A stretch of 64,000 nt of DNA, taken from NCBI RefSeq assembly GCF_020883495.1, contig NZ_CP086610.1, forward strand, positions 2,213,501 through 2,277,500, read 5' to 3'. Below, piece by piece: positions 1 to 7,578 of this stretch. Both the position numbers and the translations under genes were made by a program. This DNA comes from Shinella zoogloeoides. Its GTDB lineage: Bacteria > Pseudomonadota > Alphaproteobacteria > Rhizobiales > Rhizobiaceae. Numbering within the stretch: position 1 is the first letter of the stretch; the number at the start of each line of letters is the position of its first letter. A model generated the notes under the pieces. That model saw only the letters and a list, made by a program, of their open reading frames with translations, did not search any database and was not told the origin of the DNA.

Positions 1-640
1 AGTCGTCCGGGTTGTTGGCGACGGAGCGGATCGAGGCAAGGTCCGAACGGTCCGAGGTGATCGCCTCGCAGCGGCCGGAATAGAAGGCGGCGCGGTTCTC
101 GTCCGGGCTTTCGAAGACGACCAGCTCGAACTTGCCGTTGATGGCGGCGAAGAAGTCGGAAATGTTCTGCGCGGTCGTGGTGCCCGGCAGGGTGCAGATC
201 GCCGCTTCCGTCAGTTCCTTGGCGCTGGTGACGCCGAGCGACTTGGGCACCATCAGGCCCTGGCCGTCATAGAAGACCGTGGGGCCGAAATCGAGGCCGA
301 GCGAGGCATCGCGCGAGAAGGTGTGGGTCGTCTGGCGCGACAGCACGTCGATCTCGCCGGACTGAAGCGCCTGGAAGCGCGTGTTGATGTTGGTCGGAAC
401 GAAATCGACCTTCTCGCCATCGCCGAAGACGGCAGCGGCGATCGAGCGGCAGATATCGACGTCAAAACCCTGCATGCGGCCCTTGTCGTCGGGCGCCGCA
501 AAACCCGGCACCGTCAGCGAAACGCCGCAGATGAGCTTGCCGCGTGCCTTGACGGTTTCCAGCGTGCCGGCCGCCGAGGCCTGACCGGCGATGGCAAGAC
601 CGAGCGCGGCCGCGCAAAGCGAAAGAAGTGCCTGTTTCAT
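1..640 (-). CDS. Polar amino-acid ABC transporter substrate-binding protein, AapJ/BztA-like (3' end outside window)
   Basis: Periplasmic binding protein that captures amino acids for an ABC importer. About 213 codons are visible. They begin with a signal peptide (MKQALLSLCAAALGLAIAG, then an ASA-A cleavage region) and continue with family motifs such as GVSLTVPGFAAPDDKG, GFDVDICRSIAAAVFG and RFQALQSGEIDVLSR, which are typical of SBP_bac_3 proteins of the AapJ type. Family members have about 340 residues, so roughly 60% is present. The ATG at 640 is chosen because GGGAGGGG lies just upstream. Permease and ATPase genes would be expected beyond the left border. The upstream DNA carries three TACAAT boxes that may control it. 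The family is secure; the exact substrate is not visible. Confidence 0.88.
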   Translation of the reverse strand, partial: MKQALLSLCAAALGLAIAGQASAAGTLETVKARGKLICGVSLTVPGFAAPDDKGRMQGFDVDICRSIAAAVFGDGEKVDFVPTNINTRFQALQSGEIDVLSRQTTHTFSRDASLGLDFGPTVFYDGQGLMVPKSLGVTSAKELTEAAICTLPGTTTAQNISDFFAAINGKFELVVFESPDENRAAFYSGRCEAITSDRSDLASIRSVANNPDD

Positions 641-728
641 GCTTCCCCTCCCATGGGTGTTGTTGGACCGGACGCCCCACCGCCCTCCAGCAGCCGGCCG
701 TCCCGTCACGATCCATCAGACCGCAATG

Positions 729-945
729 ATTGTGTACAATGCAAAAAATTCATCATCAACACTTTCTGATATAGAATGTGGACAATCGGGCAAAAGCAGC
801 CATGTACAATGATCATGATGCCATGTAGGATGGGCATCAACCTTGAATTTGCAGCGCAATATCGGCGTTAGCACCTGCAAAACAGCAAGGCCGCCTCAAT
901 GAGACGGCCCTGAAATCGGGTTTTTTGACAGACGCGGTATACAAT
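729..945. promoter_or_regulatory. Three TACAAT-containing boxes upstream of the binding-protein gene (possible GntR-type operators)
   Basis: ATTGTGTACAAT at 729-740 is an ATTGT/ACAAT near-palindrome. ATGTACAAT recurs at 802-810 and TATACAAT at 938-945. Sites of this shape are known for FadR-subfamily GntR regulators. No regulator gene lies beside them, so the assignment is inference. The stretch 641-1049 otherwise holds no recognisable gene, only these boxes and two hairpins. Confidence 0.35.
889..926 (+). terminator. Orphan hairpin followed by a T run
   Basis: GGCCGCCTC (889-897) and GAGACGGCC (901-909) form a 9-bp stem with one mismatch and a 3-base loop; TTTTTT follows at 921-926, some 11 bases after the stem. 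There is no plus-strand protein gene upstream, so it could end a small RNA transcribed from the 740-888 region, or be a relic. Confidence 0.35.
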
Positions 946-990
946 CTGCGTGCGAAGGTGAATTCTGTTTCAATCTTTCTCCCGGCAGGC

Positions 991-1018
991 GGGACCGGAG
1001 CGCGAATGGTCCGGTCCC
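991..1018. terminator. Hairpin downstream of the MFS gene
   Basis: GGGACCGGA (991-999) pairs perfectly with TCCGGTCCC (1010-1018). It lies 32 bases past the stop codon of the minus-strand transporter gene. There is no clear T run on that strand, so intrinsic termination is only probable. Confidence 0.4.
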
Positions 1019-1049
1019 GTTTCTGTCCGGCCTTTGCCCATGGGGGCCG

Positions 1050-2261
1050 TCAGGTTCCCGCCAGCGCTTCCCGCGCCCTCGGCGCCGGCCGGAAGGTCAT
1101 AGCGATCAGGAAGGCGCCGAGGCCGATGCCCCAGGAGCCGACATAGAGCCAGGTATAGCTGGCGAAGGTATCGTAGATCAGCCCGCCCGCCACCGGCCCC
1201 AGCGCCATGCCGAGGCTGCCGGCCATGGCCGTGCCGCCGATCACCGTTCCCATCATGCGCAGCGGGAAGTTTTCACGCGCGATGACCGCATAGAGCGGCA
1301 TAACGCCGGCATAGATGAAACCGAAGATGCCCGCGACCAGATTGAACGAGGCCAGCCCGCCGGTGAAGACATAGGCGAGCGCCCCAAAAGCCTGCACGAA
1401 CAGCCCCAGGACGAGAATATGCTTGGCGCCGAACCTGTCGCCGAGCAGGCCGAAGACCACGCGCCCGCCCATGCCCGCCAGCCCCTCGACGCTGTAGATG
1501 GTGACGGCGGCGATCATCGGGATGCCGCAGGTGATGGCGTAGCTCACCGTATGGAAGATCGGCCCCGAATGGGTGGCGCAGCAGAAGAAGTTCGTCAGGC
1601 ACAGGATGATGAATTGCGGCGAGCGCAGCACCTCGCGCACCGTCATGCCCTCCTGCGGCTCGCCGGCCACGGCGGATGAGGCTCCCGCCTCCAGCGCCGG
1701 AGGACGCCGGATCAGCAGCGAGACCGGGATCATCGTCACGGCGACGACGGCCGCGATGATCTGCATGGAGACGCGCCAGTCGTGCATGGTCACCAGCCAG
1801 GCGGCGAAGGGCGACATGGTCATGGGCGCCATGCCCATGCCGGCCGAGACCAGCGAGACGGCAAGGCTGCGATGGGTATCGAACCAGCCGGTCACGCAGG
1901 CCATCATCGGCGCGAAGACGGCGGCGACCGCCACCCCCACCAAAAGGCCGAAGACGAACTGGAAGACGATCAGCGAGGTGGCGAAGCTCGCCAGCACGAG
2001 GCTTGCGGCCAGCAGCACCGAGCCGGCCAGCACGACCGGCCGCGGCCCCCAGCGGTCGGACAGGCCGCCCCAGCCCATGCTGGCGAAGGCCATGGCGAGA
2101 AAGCCGATGGTCATGGCGGTGGAAACGCCCGTCACCGACCAGCCCGTCTCCTTGGCGATCGGCAGCAGGAAGACGGGCAGCGAGAACATGGCGCCGATGG
2201 CGATGCAGCCGAGCAGGCCCCCTGCCGCGACGATCACCCAGCGATAATGCGTATGGACCAT
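1050..2261 (-). CDS. MFS transporter (OFA/monocarboxylate-like)
   Basis: Inner-membrane major facilitator of 403 residues with about 12 hydrophobic segments in two halves and a central hydrophilic loop near residues 185-205. The loop after helix 2 reads GGLSDRWGPRPV, the MFS motif A. The N-terminal helix with many Gly and Ala resembles oxalate/formate-antiporter-type carriers of organic anions. Start: an ATG at 2261 has AAGAGGAG six bases upstream; the ATG at 2267 touches that site directly and upstream in-frame codons lack one. It stands alone, divergent from the regulator at 2545. Substrate unknown. Confidence 0.85.
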   Translation of the reverse strand: MVHTHYRWVIVAAGGLLGCIAIGAMFSLPVFLLPIAKETGWSVTGVSTAMTIGFLAMAFASMGWGGLSDRWGPRPVVLAGSVLLAASLVLASFATSLIVFQFVFGLLVGVAVAAVFAPMMACVTGWFDTHRSLAVSLVSAGMGMAPMTMSPFAAWLVTMHDWRVSMQIIAAVVAVTMIPVSLLIRRPPALEAGASSAVAGEPQEGMTVREVLRSPQFIILCLTNFFCCATHSGPIFHTVSYAITCGIPMIAAVTIYSVEGLAGMGGRVVFGLLGDRFGAKHILVLGLFVQAFGALAYVFTGGLASFNLVAGIFGFIYAGVMPLYAVIARENFPLRMMGTVIGGTAMAGSLGMALGPVAGGLIYDTFASYTWLYVGSWGIGLGAFLIAMTFRPAPRAREALAGT

Positions 2262-2544
2262 TGTCATCTCCTCTTGGCTCGACCGGCCGGCGAAAGCCGC
2301 GCCGGATCGTCTTGTCCGGTCTCCCATGAAGACGCTGGCCACCGGGTTCTTCCGACATCGCCCGAAAAGAAAACGCACGATGCGGCCGAAAACACCCCGC
2401 GGCAAGGCGGATTGCCCCTATCCCGCGACTTCGGCCAGAATGGACTTGAACCCGGACGGCAAAACGCCTTTCCTCGGCGACGGACACGGCAAGACTAGAA
2501 GCCGGCGGCCCGGCAGCGGGAGTTACAAGTGTGACGGGAATGGC

Positions 2545-3765
2545 ATGGACTCGATGATCATCGCCGCCGCGCGGGCATTGGCCGGCGGCGACCCGCTCGG
2601 CGCGCTCGACCGCGTGGCGCTGCGCGACGACGCCCCGGCGCTCGCGCTGCGCGGCATCGCCATGGCCCAGCTCGGCGACCTCGACCGGGCCAAGGCATTG
2701 CTGAAGAGCGCCGCCGGCGCCTTCGGCCCGCGCGAGGCGGTGGCGCGGGCGCGCTGCATCGTGGCCGAGGCGGAAATCGCCCTCGTCTCGCGCGACCTGA
2801 CCTGGCCGGTCAAGGCGCTCACCGCCGCCGGCGCGACGCTGGAGGCCCATGGCGACCGCCTCAACGCCGCCCATGCAAGAACCCTCGCCATCCGCCGGCT
2901 GCTGCTGATCGGCCGGCTGGACGAAGCCGCCGCGCTGCTGGCGGAAATAGACCCCGCCGCCCTGCCCCCGCCGCTGCGCGCCGCCCATGAACTTGCCGCA
3001 GCCGGCATCGCGACCCGCCGGCTGCGCACAGGGACCGCGCGGCAGGCCTTCGCGCGCGCCGCCGAGGCCGCCCGGCAGGCGCGCATTCCGGCGCTGATGC
3101 GCGAGATAGAAGAGGCCGCGCGCGTGCTGGAAAGGCCCGCCGCCCGCCTGATCGCCCATGACGGAGAACACCCGCTCCTGCCCGACGCGGTGGAAGCGCT
3201 GTTCGCCACGCCGACACTGATCGTCGACGCCTGCCGGCATGTCGCGCGCAGCGGGGAGAGCGCGGTCCCGCTCGCGACACGCCCCATCCTCTTTTCCCTG
3301 CTGCGCACGCTGGCCGAAGCCTTTCCGGGGGATGCGAGCCGCGAGACCCTGCTGCTGCGCGCCTTTCGCGCCCGGCATGCCGACGAATCCCACCGCGCCC
3401 GCCTGCGTGTGGAAATGGGCCGCCTGCGCGCCGAATTGGCCCCTTTCGCGGATATCGTCGCCACGCCCGCCGGCTTCAGGCTGGCCCCGCACGCGAACCG
3501 GGCGGTCGCCGTGCTCGCCCCGCCCCGCGACGAGCCGCATGCCGAGGTGCTGGCGCTGCTCACCGATGGCGAGGCCTGGTCCAGTTCGGCGCTCGCCATT
3601 GCGCTCGGCGCCAGCGCCCGCACCGTGCAGCGCGCCCTTGAGCAGCTTGCCGCCGCCGGCAAGGTGCAGCCGGTCGGGCGCGGGCGCGCGCGGCGCTGGC
3701 TGACGCCGACACCGGGGGCATTCTCGACACTCTTGTTACTCCCGGGTCCCCTGCCCGGCGATTAG
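2545..3765 (+). CDS. Helix-turn-helix transcriptional regulator with an Ala-rich helical N-terminal region
   Basis: A protein of about 406 residues. Residues 1-190 are Ala/Leu/Arg-rich and helical, like degenerate TPR repeats. The C-terminal part contains a winged-helix motif (ALAIALGASARTVQRAL, about residues 350-366) followed by a wing-like basic segment (GRGRARRW). This fits a DNA-binding regulator; the inducer is unknown. The first in-frame ATG that follows a plausible GGGA site is at 2545; ATG 2554 is an alternative. The next gene starts 33 bases downstream in the same direction, suggesting a shared transcript. GC content is very high. Confidence 0.6.
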   Translation: MDSMIIAAARALAGGDPLGALDRVALRDDAPALALRGIAMAQLGDLDRAKALLKSAAGAFGPREAVARARCIVAEAEIALVSRDLTWPVKALTAAGATLEAHGDRLNAAHARTLAIRRLLLIGRLDEAAALLAEIDPAALPPPLRAAHELAAAGIATRRLRTGTARQAFARAAEAARQARIPALMREIEEAARVLERPAARLIAHDGEHPLLPDAVEALFATPTLIVDACRHVARSGESAVPLATRPILFSLLRTLAEAFPGDASRETLLLRAFRARHADESHRARLRVEMGRLRAELAPFADIVATPAGFRLAPHANRAVAVLAPPRDEPHAEVLALLTDGEAWSSSALAIALGASARTVQRALEQLAAAGKVQPVGRGRARRWLTPTPGAFSTLLLLPGPLPGD

Positions 3766-3798
3766 GATAAGATCATCCAGGATCCAGAGGAGACGACG

Positions 3799-4431
3799 AT
3801 GACGACCACCGAGGCAGACATCCTGCACGAATACGGCCCCTATCCCGGCGTGGAGCAGATCGGCGGCGTCACCTTCGACGGCAAGGCCGTCTGGTTCGCC
3901 GCCGGCGATGCTATCAAGGCGATAGACCCGAAGGACGGGCGCATGCTGGGCGCCATCGACATGGCCGCCCATGCCGGCACCGCCTATGACGGCCGCCACC
4001 TCTTCCAGATATCCGAGGACCGGATTCACAAGATCGACCCGGCCTCGGGCGCCGTGCTCGCCACCATCCCGGCCCCCGGCGGCGGCGGCGATTCCGGCCT
4101 CACCTGGGCGGAAGGCTCACTCTGGGTCGGCGAATATCGCGGCAAGCGCATCCACCAGATCGACCCAGAAACCGGCGCGATCCTCCGCGTCATCCACAGC
4201 AACCGCATGGTGACGGGCGTTACCTGGGTGGACGGCCAGCTCTGGCACGGCACATGGGAGGGCGAGGAAAGCGACCTGCGCCATATCGACCCCGAGACCG
4301 GCGCCGTGCTCGACACCATTGTCATGCCCGAAGGCATGGCCGTCTCCGGCCTTGAATCCGACGGCGCCGACCGCTTCTTCTGCGGCGGCGGGCGAAGCGG
4401 CGTGGTGCGCGCCGTCCGCCGTCCGCGCTGA
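3799..4431 (+). CDS. Small beta-propeller protein (glutaminyl-cyclase/YVTN-like repeats)
   Basis: A 210-residue protein made of repeated units of the form IDPETGAVL, ITW.DGQLW and WVGEYRGKRI, which mark four-strand propeller blades of the SMP-30/glutamine-cyclotransferase-like type. There is no signal peptide, so it is probably cytoplasmic. AGAGGAGACGACG before the ATG is a good ribosome site. It lies directly after the regulator gene and may sense or bind the same ligand, but no catalytic residues can be assigned. Roughly five blades are seen, fewer than in a full six- or seven-blade propeller. Confidence 0.6.
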   Translation: MTTTEADILHEYGPYPGVEQIGGVTFDGKAVWFAAGDAIKAIDPKDGRMLGAIDMAAHAGTAYDGRHLFQISEDRIHKIDPASGAVLATIPAPGGGGDSGLTWAEGSLWVGEYRGKRIHQIDPETGAILRVIHSNRMVTGVTWVDGQLWHGTWEGEESDLRHIDPETGAVLDTIVMPEGMAVSGLESDGADRFFCGGGRSGVVRAVRRPR

Positions 4432-4439
4432 GGCCTCGT

Positions 4440-5300
4440 TTAAAGCCCGTGGGTGCCGTCGTAGCCGTTGACCGGCGGCGGCGCCCAGCCCTGCGGCAGG
4501 CCCCTGGCCTTGTAGATTTCCACGACCATCGGATAGCACTTCGCCGTATCGGAGGAATGTTCCGACGAGCAATCCCCGCCCGGGCAGGCGGACATGCAGC
4601 CCAGAAGATCGATCTCCGCGAAGAACTCCAGATAATCGCCCGGCCGAACCGGGCTGGCCTTCATGAAATATTGCCCGGTATCGCGTGTGAAGCCGGTGCA
4701 CATGAAGACATTCAGCACATCATGCACATATCCCTCCGCCTCGCGCGGCGTCATGCCGGTCCTGCGCGCAAGGGCGCGCGTCAGGTTGGAATGGCAGCAA
4801 TGGTGGTACTGGCCGCCATGGCTGAGCAGGTTGTGCGTATAGGGATCGCAGCGCGTGCCGATCACATCATGCACCGCCCCGCCGAATTCGTCGAAGCCGT
4901 ACCAGTCCAGCGTGTCGTGCGTGATGGTGGCGATGGGCCTGAGATAGGGGAAGCTGGAGAAGAGCTGGTCGCCAAGCCCGACATGCGTGCCGTTCAGCGC
5001 CCGCGTCTTGCCGGAATAGAACCGTTCCTTGAGGTCGTTTGCGTTGAAAAGGTTGAGGTCGCCGACCTGCGCGCCCTCGCTGCAGACGATCCGGCAGAAA
5101 TGCCCCGCCGGCACTGTCCACGTCGCCGCCTCGCGCGGCGGCACGACGACGGTTTCGACAAGCTCCAGATCGTCGCGCAGGGCGCGATAGGCGGCAAGCT
5201 CCGGCCGCGGCAGCGTCTCCACCGGATAGCAGACCACCGGCTTCACCGCCTTGCGCGCCGCCGCATCCGCAGGCGCTGCCGTCATCGCATCGGGCTTCAT
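4440..5300 (-). CDS. DUF1989 / urea-carboxylase-associated family protein
   Basis: A 286-residue protein of the DUF1989 family. Members accompany urea or guanidine carboxylases; paired forms have been shown to act as carboxyguanidine deiminase subunits. Conserved features are VVPPREAATWTVPAGH, the GDLNLFNA strand, the Cys/His cluster CDPYTHNLLSHGGQYHHCC and CTGFTRDTGQYFM; the Cys and His residues are candidate metal ligands. The ATG at 5300 has AGGAG six bases upstream. No carboxylase, second DUF1989 subunit or transporter is adjacent, so this copy stands alone and its substrate is open. Confidence 0.8.
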   Translation of the reverse strand: MKPDAMTAAPADAAARKAVKPVVCYPVETLPRPELAAYRALRDDLELVETVVVPPREAATWTVPAGHFCRIVCSEGAQVGDLNLFNANDLKERFYSGKTRALNGTHVGLGDQLFSSFPYLRPIATITHDTLDWYGFDEFGGAVHDVIGTRCDPYTHNLLSHGGQYHHCCHSNLTRALARRTGMTPREAEGYVHDVLNVFMCTGFTRDTGQYFMKASPVRPGDYLEFFAEIDLLGCMSACPGGDCSSEHSSDTAKCYPMVVEIYKARGLPQGWAPPPVNGYDGTHGL

Positions 5301-5354
5301 CTCGATCTCCTCTCGTGCAGCCGCCGCCGGATAATCCGCATCGGCGCCATTCTT

Positions 5355-5383
5355 GTTGAATAACACTACTACGATTGTTCAAC
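5355..5383. promoter_or_regulatory. Inverted repeat between divergent genes, candidate operator
   Basis: GTTGAATAA (5355-5363) and TTGTTCAAC (5375-5383) are inverted copies with one mismatch, 11 bases apart, in the AT-rich space between the DUF1989 gene and the patatin gene. This is the geometry of a dimeric regulator site. It lies about 55 bases before the DUF1989 start. The regulator is unknown. Confidence 0.4.
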
Positions 5384-5486
5384 ATTACGCAATCGGAGCG
5401 ACGCCGCAGCCTCTCAATTTCCTTGTTGCATCGCACAACGCCGTGCTATGCATCGCATGTGCTGCGGCTGTCGAAAGGGTGGATTG

Positions 5487-6572
5487 ATGGTGGCTCGACG
5501 TATGAAAAGCGCTGCGTCGCCTCGCGATGCCTCCAATCCCCTTCTCGTCAACCTTGCCCTGCAGGGCGGCGGCTCGCACGGCGCATTCACCTGGGGCGTC
5601 ATCGAACGCATCCTGGACGATCCCTCGCTGAAGCTCGACAGCGTCACCGGCACGTCGGCGGGTGCCATGAACGCCGTGGCGCTGGCGCATGGCTATATCG
5701 AGAATGGCCCGGCCGGCGCGAAGGCCTCGCTCGAGGCCTTCTGGCGGCGGGTCAGCGACGCGGCCCGCTTCAGCCCGATCCAGCGCAGTCCGCTGGACGT
5801 GATGACCGGCAACTGGACCCTCGACAATTCGCCCGGCTACTTCTTCTTCGACATTTTCAGCCGCCTGCTCTCGCCTTACGAGACCAATCCGGCGAACATC
5901 AATCCGCTGCGCGACATTCTCGAGGAAAGCATCGATTTCGAGCGCCTGAAGCAGTCTACGCTCAAGCTCTATGTCACCGCGACGAATGTGCGCACCGGCT
6001 TGCCGCGCGTCTTCCGCAATGCCGAGATGACCGCCGACGTGGTCCTGGCGTCGGCATGCCTGCCGCTGATGCACCAGTCCGTCACGATCGACGGCGATTC
6101 CTACTGGGACGGCGGCTTTTCCGGCAACCCGCTGCTGACGCCGCTCATCCACGAAAGCGAGGCGCAGGACACGCTCCTGGTGCAGATCAACCCCGTGGAA
6201 CGGCAGGAGACCCCGCGCACCGCCCGCGAGATTCTCGACCGCCTGAACGAAATCTCATTCAATTCGAGTCTCAAGAAGGAGCTGCGCGGCATCGCCATGT
6301 TCCGCCGCGCCGTCGCCGAGGATGGCGGTCTCGACCATGTGGACTGGATCAGGCAATGGTCCGAAACGCGCCTCCACCGGATCACCAGCCCGACCCTGAT
6401 GACCGTCGGCGCCTCCTCGAAGCTCAACGCCGAATGGGCCTTCCTGAACATGCTGCGCGAAGAGGGCTACAGCTCCGCAGACCAGTTCCTGCAGACCCAC
6501 GCCGAAGACCTCGGCGTCCGCTCCACCTTCGATTTCGACGCAATCCTGGATACCGTCCTCGAACAGGTGTGA
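5487..6572 (+). CDS. Patatin-like phospholipase
   Basis: Predicted lipid acyl hydrolase of about 361 residues. Visible motifs are the oxyanion-hole loop GGGSHGAF, the nucleophile elbow GTSAG with catalytic Ser, and the DGGFSGNP segment with catalytic Asp, in the correct order and spacing for the Ser-Asp dyad of the patatin fold (residues about 25-230). The C-terminal 130 residues (QINPVERQETPRTAREI onward) follow a pattern shared by rhizobial members. ATG 5487 follows AAGGGTGG; an ATG at 5448 would add 13 residues. No export signal. Substrate (membrane phospholipid or storage lipid) is unknown. Confidence 0.85.
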   Translation: MVARRMKSAASPRDASNPLLVNLALQGGGSHGAFTWGVIERILDDPSLKLDSVTGTSAGAMNAVALAHGYIENGPAGAKASLEAFWRRVSDAARFSPIQRSPLDVMTGNWTLDNSPGYFFFDIFSRLLSPYETNPANINPLRDILEESIDFERLKQSTLKLYVTATNVRTGLPRVFRNAEMTADVVLASACLPLMHQSVTIDGDSYWDGGFSGNPLLTPLIHESEAQDTLLVQINPVERQETPRTAREILDRLNEISFNSSLKKELRGIAMFRRAVAEDGGLDHVDWIRQWSETRLHRITSPTLMTVGASSKLNAEWAFLNMLREEGYSSADQFLQTHAEDLGVRSTFDFDAILDTVLEQV

Positions 6573-6958
6573 GGATACCGGGTTTCGGCGGAAAAACTGA
6601 ACGCGGATCAATGCCCGTCGACAAGGCAGCGATGCGTCTGCCCCGGAGCGAACCGCGTGGTACGAGAGATTTAGCGCAGGACTGCACCAACGTAGATCGC
6701 GCGCCCACCACCGGCATCTCGCCCCTATACTCTTCGTCGACCTTGTGCGTCTTGCATGCGGGGATATCTACAATTAGTGGCAATCCGGCCCATGCCGCAT
6801 TGCCCACGCATCAGACATGCATCGACGAATTCCACGCGGGTCAACGCCTCTACCTTCGCATGACCAGTCCCATCCTCAACGATCGGCGACATGGTTGCCT
6901 CGTGGCTTGAAGCCTGCAAGTTACGCCAGCCCTTTCACAGGATCAGGAAACTCCAAAA
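6573..6958. other. Gene-free stretch between the patatin and denV-like genes
   Basis: No reading frame in these 386 bases looks coding on either strand. AGGA about 10 bases before the GTG at 6959 is the only likely signal. No RNA gene or clear hairpin with a T run was found. Confidence 0.4.
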
Positions 6959-7342
6959 GTGACGCGGATAAACTGCATTCCACCCGATGAACTCACGACA
7001 GCTCACCTCGTCGCCGAATACCGCGAACTCCCGCGGATCTTCGGCCTGGTACGCGCCGCAATTGTCCGCGGCGAAAGGCCCGATGATCCGCGCAATCCCC
7101 ACGACTACCGGCTTGGGCCAGGCCATGTACGCTTTTTCTACCCGCGCCTCGGCTATCTGGCCAGGCGCCAGGAGGCATTGATCGCGGAAATGCTGAGACG
7201 CGGCTACGCGCCCAGTTTCACAGATCCCGCTGGCCTGCTGACCGACATTCCTGTCGAATGGCACGGCGACTGGACGCCATCGGAACAGGCGATTGCACTC
7301 AACCGGGGAAGGATAGCAGAGCGCCTTGGCGCCAAACTCTAG
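6959..7342 (+). CDS. denV: Pyrimidine-dimer DNA glycosylase/AP lyase (T4 endonuclease V family)
   Basis: Repairs UV-induced cyclobutane pyrimidine dimers by cutting the glycosidic bond and then the abasic site. The first residues MTRINCIPP match T4 endonuclease V; after Met removal Thr2 supplies the amine nucleophile, and AEYRELPRIFG contains the catalytic Glu and nearby Arg residues. Later matches are GPGHVRFFY, RRQEALIAEMLRRG and DIPVEWHGD. The GTG at 6959 is fixed by this N-terminal match. The protein has 127 residues against 138 in T4 and lacks the aromatic WYKYY tail that contacts DNA in the phage enzyme. It ends 15 bases before the prophage target duplication, so the prophage did not cut it. 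Confidence 0.88.
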   Translation: MTRINCIPPDELTTAHLVAEYRELPRIFGLVRAAIVRGERPDDPRNPHDYRLGPGHVRFFYPRLGYLARRQEALIAEMLRRGYAPSFTDPAGLLTDIPVEWHGDWTPSEQAIALNRGRIAERLGAKL

Positions 7343-7357
7343 TTCGCCATCCCGAAC

Positions 7358-7363
7358 AAGGAA
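7358..7363. repeat. Prophage target-site duplication, left copy
   Basis: AAGGAA directly abuts the left terminus of the prophage at 7364; the identical hexamer abuts the right terminus at 34945-34950. Mu-type transposition makes duplications of about this length. Confidence 0.8.
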
Positions 7364-7500
7364 TGACGCTCGCCACATACGTCTGAACAGACCCACGTTG
7401 AAAACACTGTATTTTCTGTCCCCGTCGCCACATTCATTTGAGCACGTCGCCTCATACCCCTGAGCAAACAGGGGTCCGTCGCCACATACGTTTGAGCAAC
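7364..7500 (+). repeat. Left-end transposase-binding repeats of the prophage
   Basis: Four imperfect copies of a motif like GTCGCCACATACGTTTGAGC start (at the CGCC core) at 7371, 7426, 7448 and 7480, so the spacings are 55, 22 and 32. The same motif occurs inverted at the right end of the prophage. Arrays of this kind at element ends are the recognition sites of Mu-family transposases. A perfect 7-bp hairpin (ACCCCTG/CAGGGGT, 7456-7475) overlaps the third copy. Confidence 0.75.
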
Positions 7501-7578
7501 TATGCCTCTGCACGAGATGCCACAACTCTAGAGTGCGCGACAGGTGAGTTCTACAAAAAGATACCTCGCTTCGCCTGA

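Noticed and set aside
1273..3540. A 755-codon minus-strand open frame
   Set aside because: It overlaps the MFS gene in another frame and runs antisense to the regulator; its translation is an Arg/Gly/Ala-rich shadow typical of high-GC DNA.
6959..7342. denV-like gene truncated by prophage insertion
   Set aside because: Its own stop codon lies 15 bases before the target duplication, and the sequence on the other side of the prophage does not continue the frame.
7371..7500. Short repeats that could be read as a CRISPR array
   Set aside because: Only four imperfect copies at spacings of 55, 22 and 32, no cas genes, and inverted copies at the right prophage end explain them as transposase sites.
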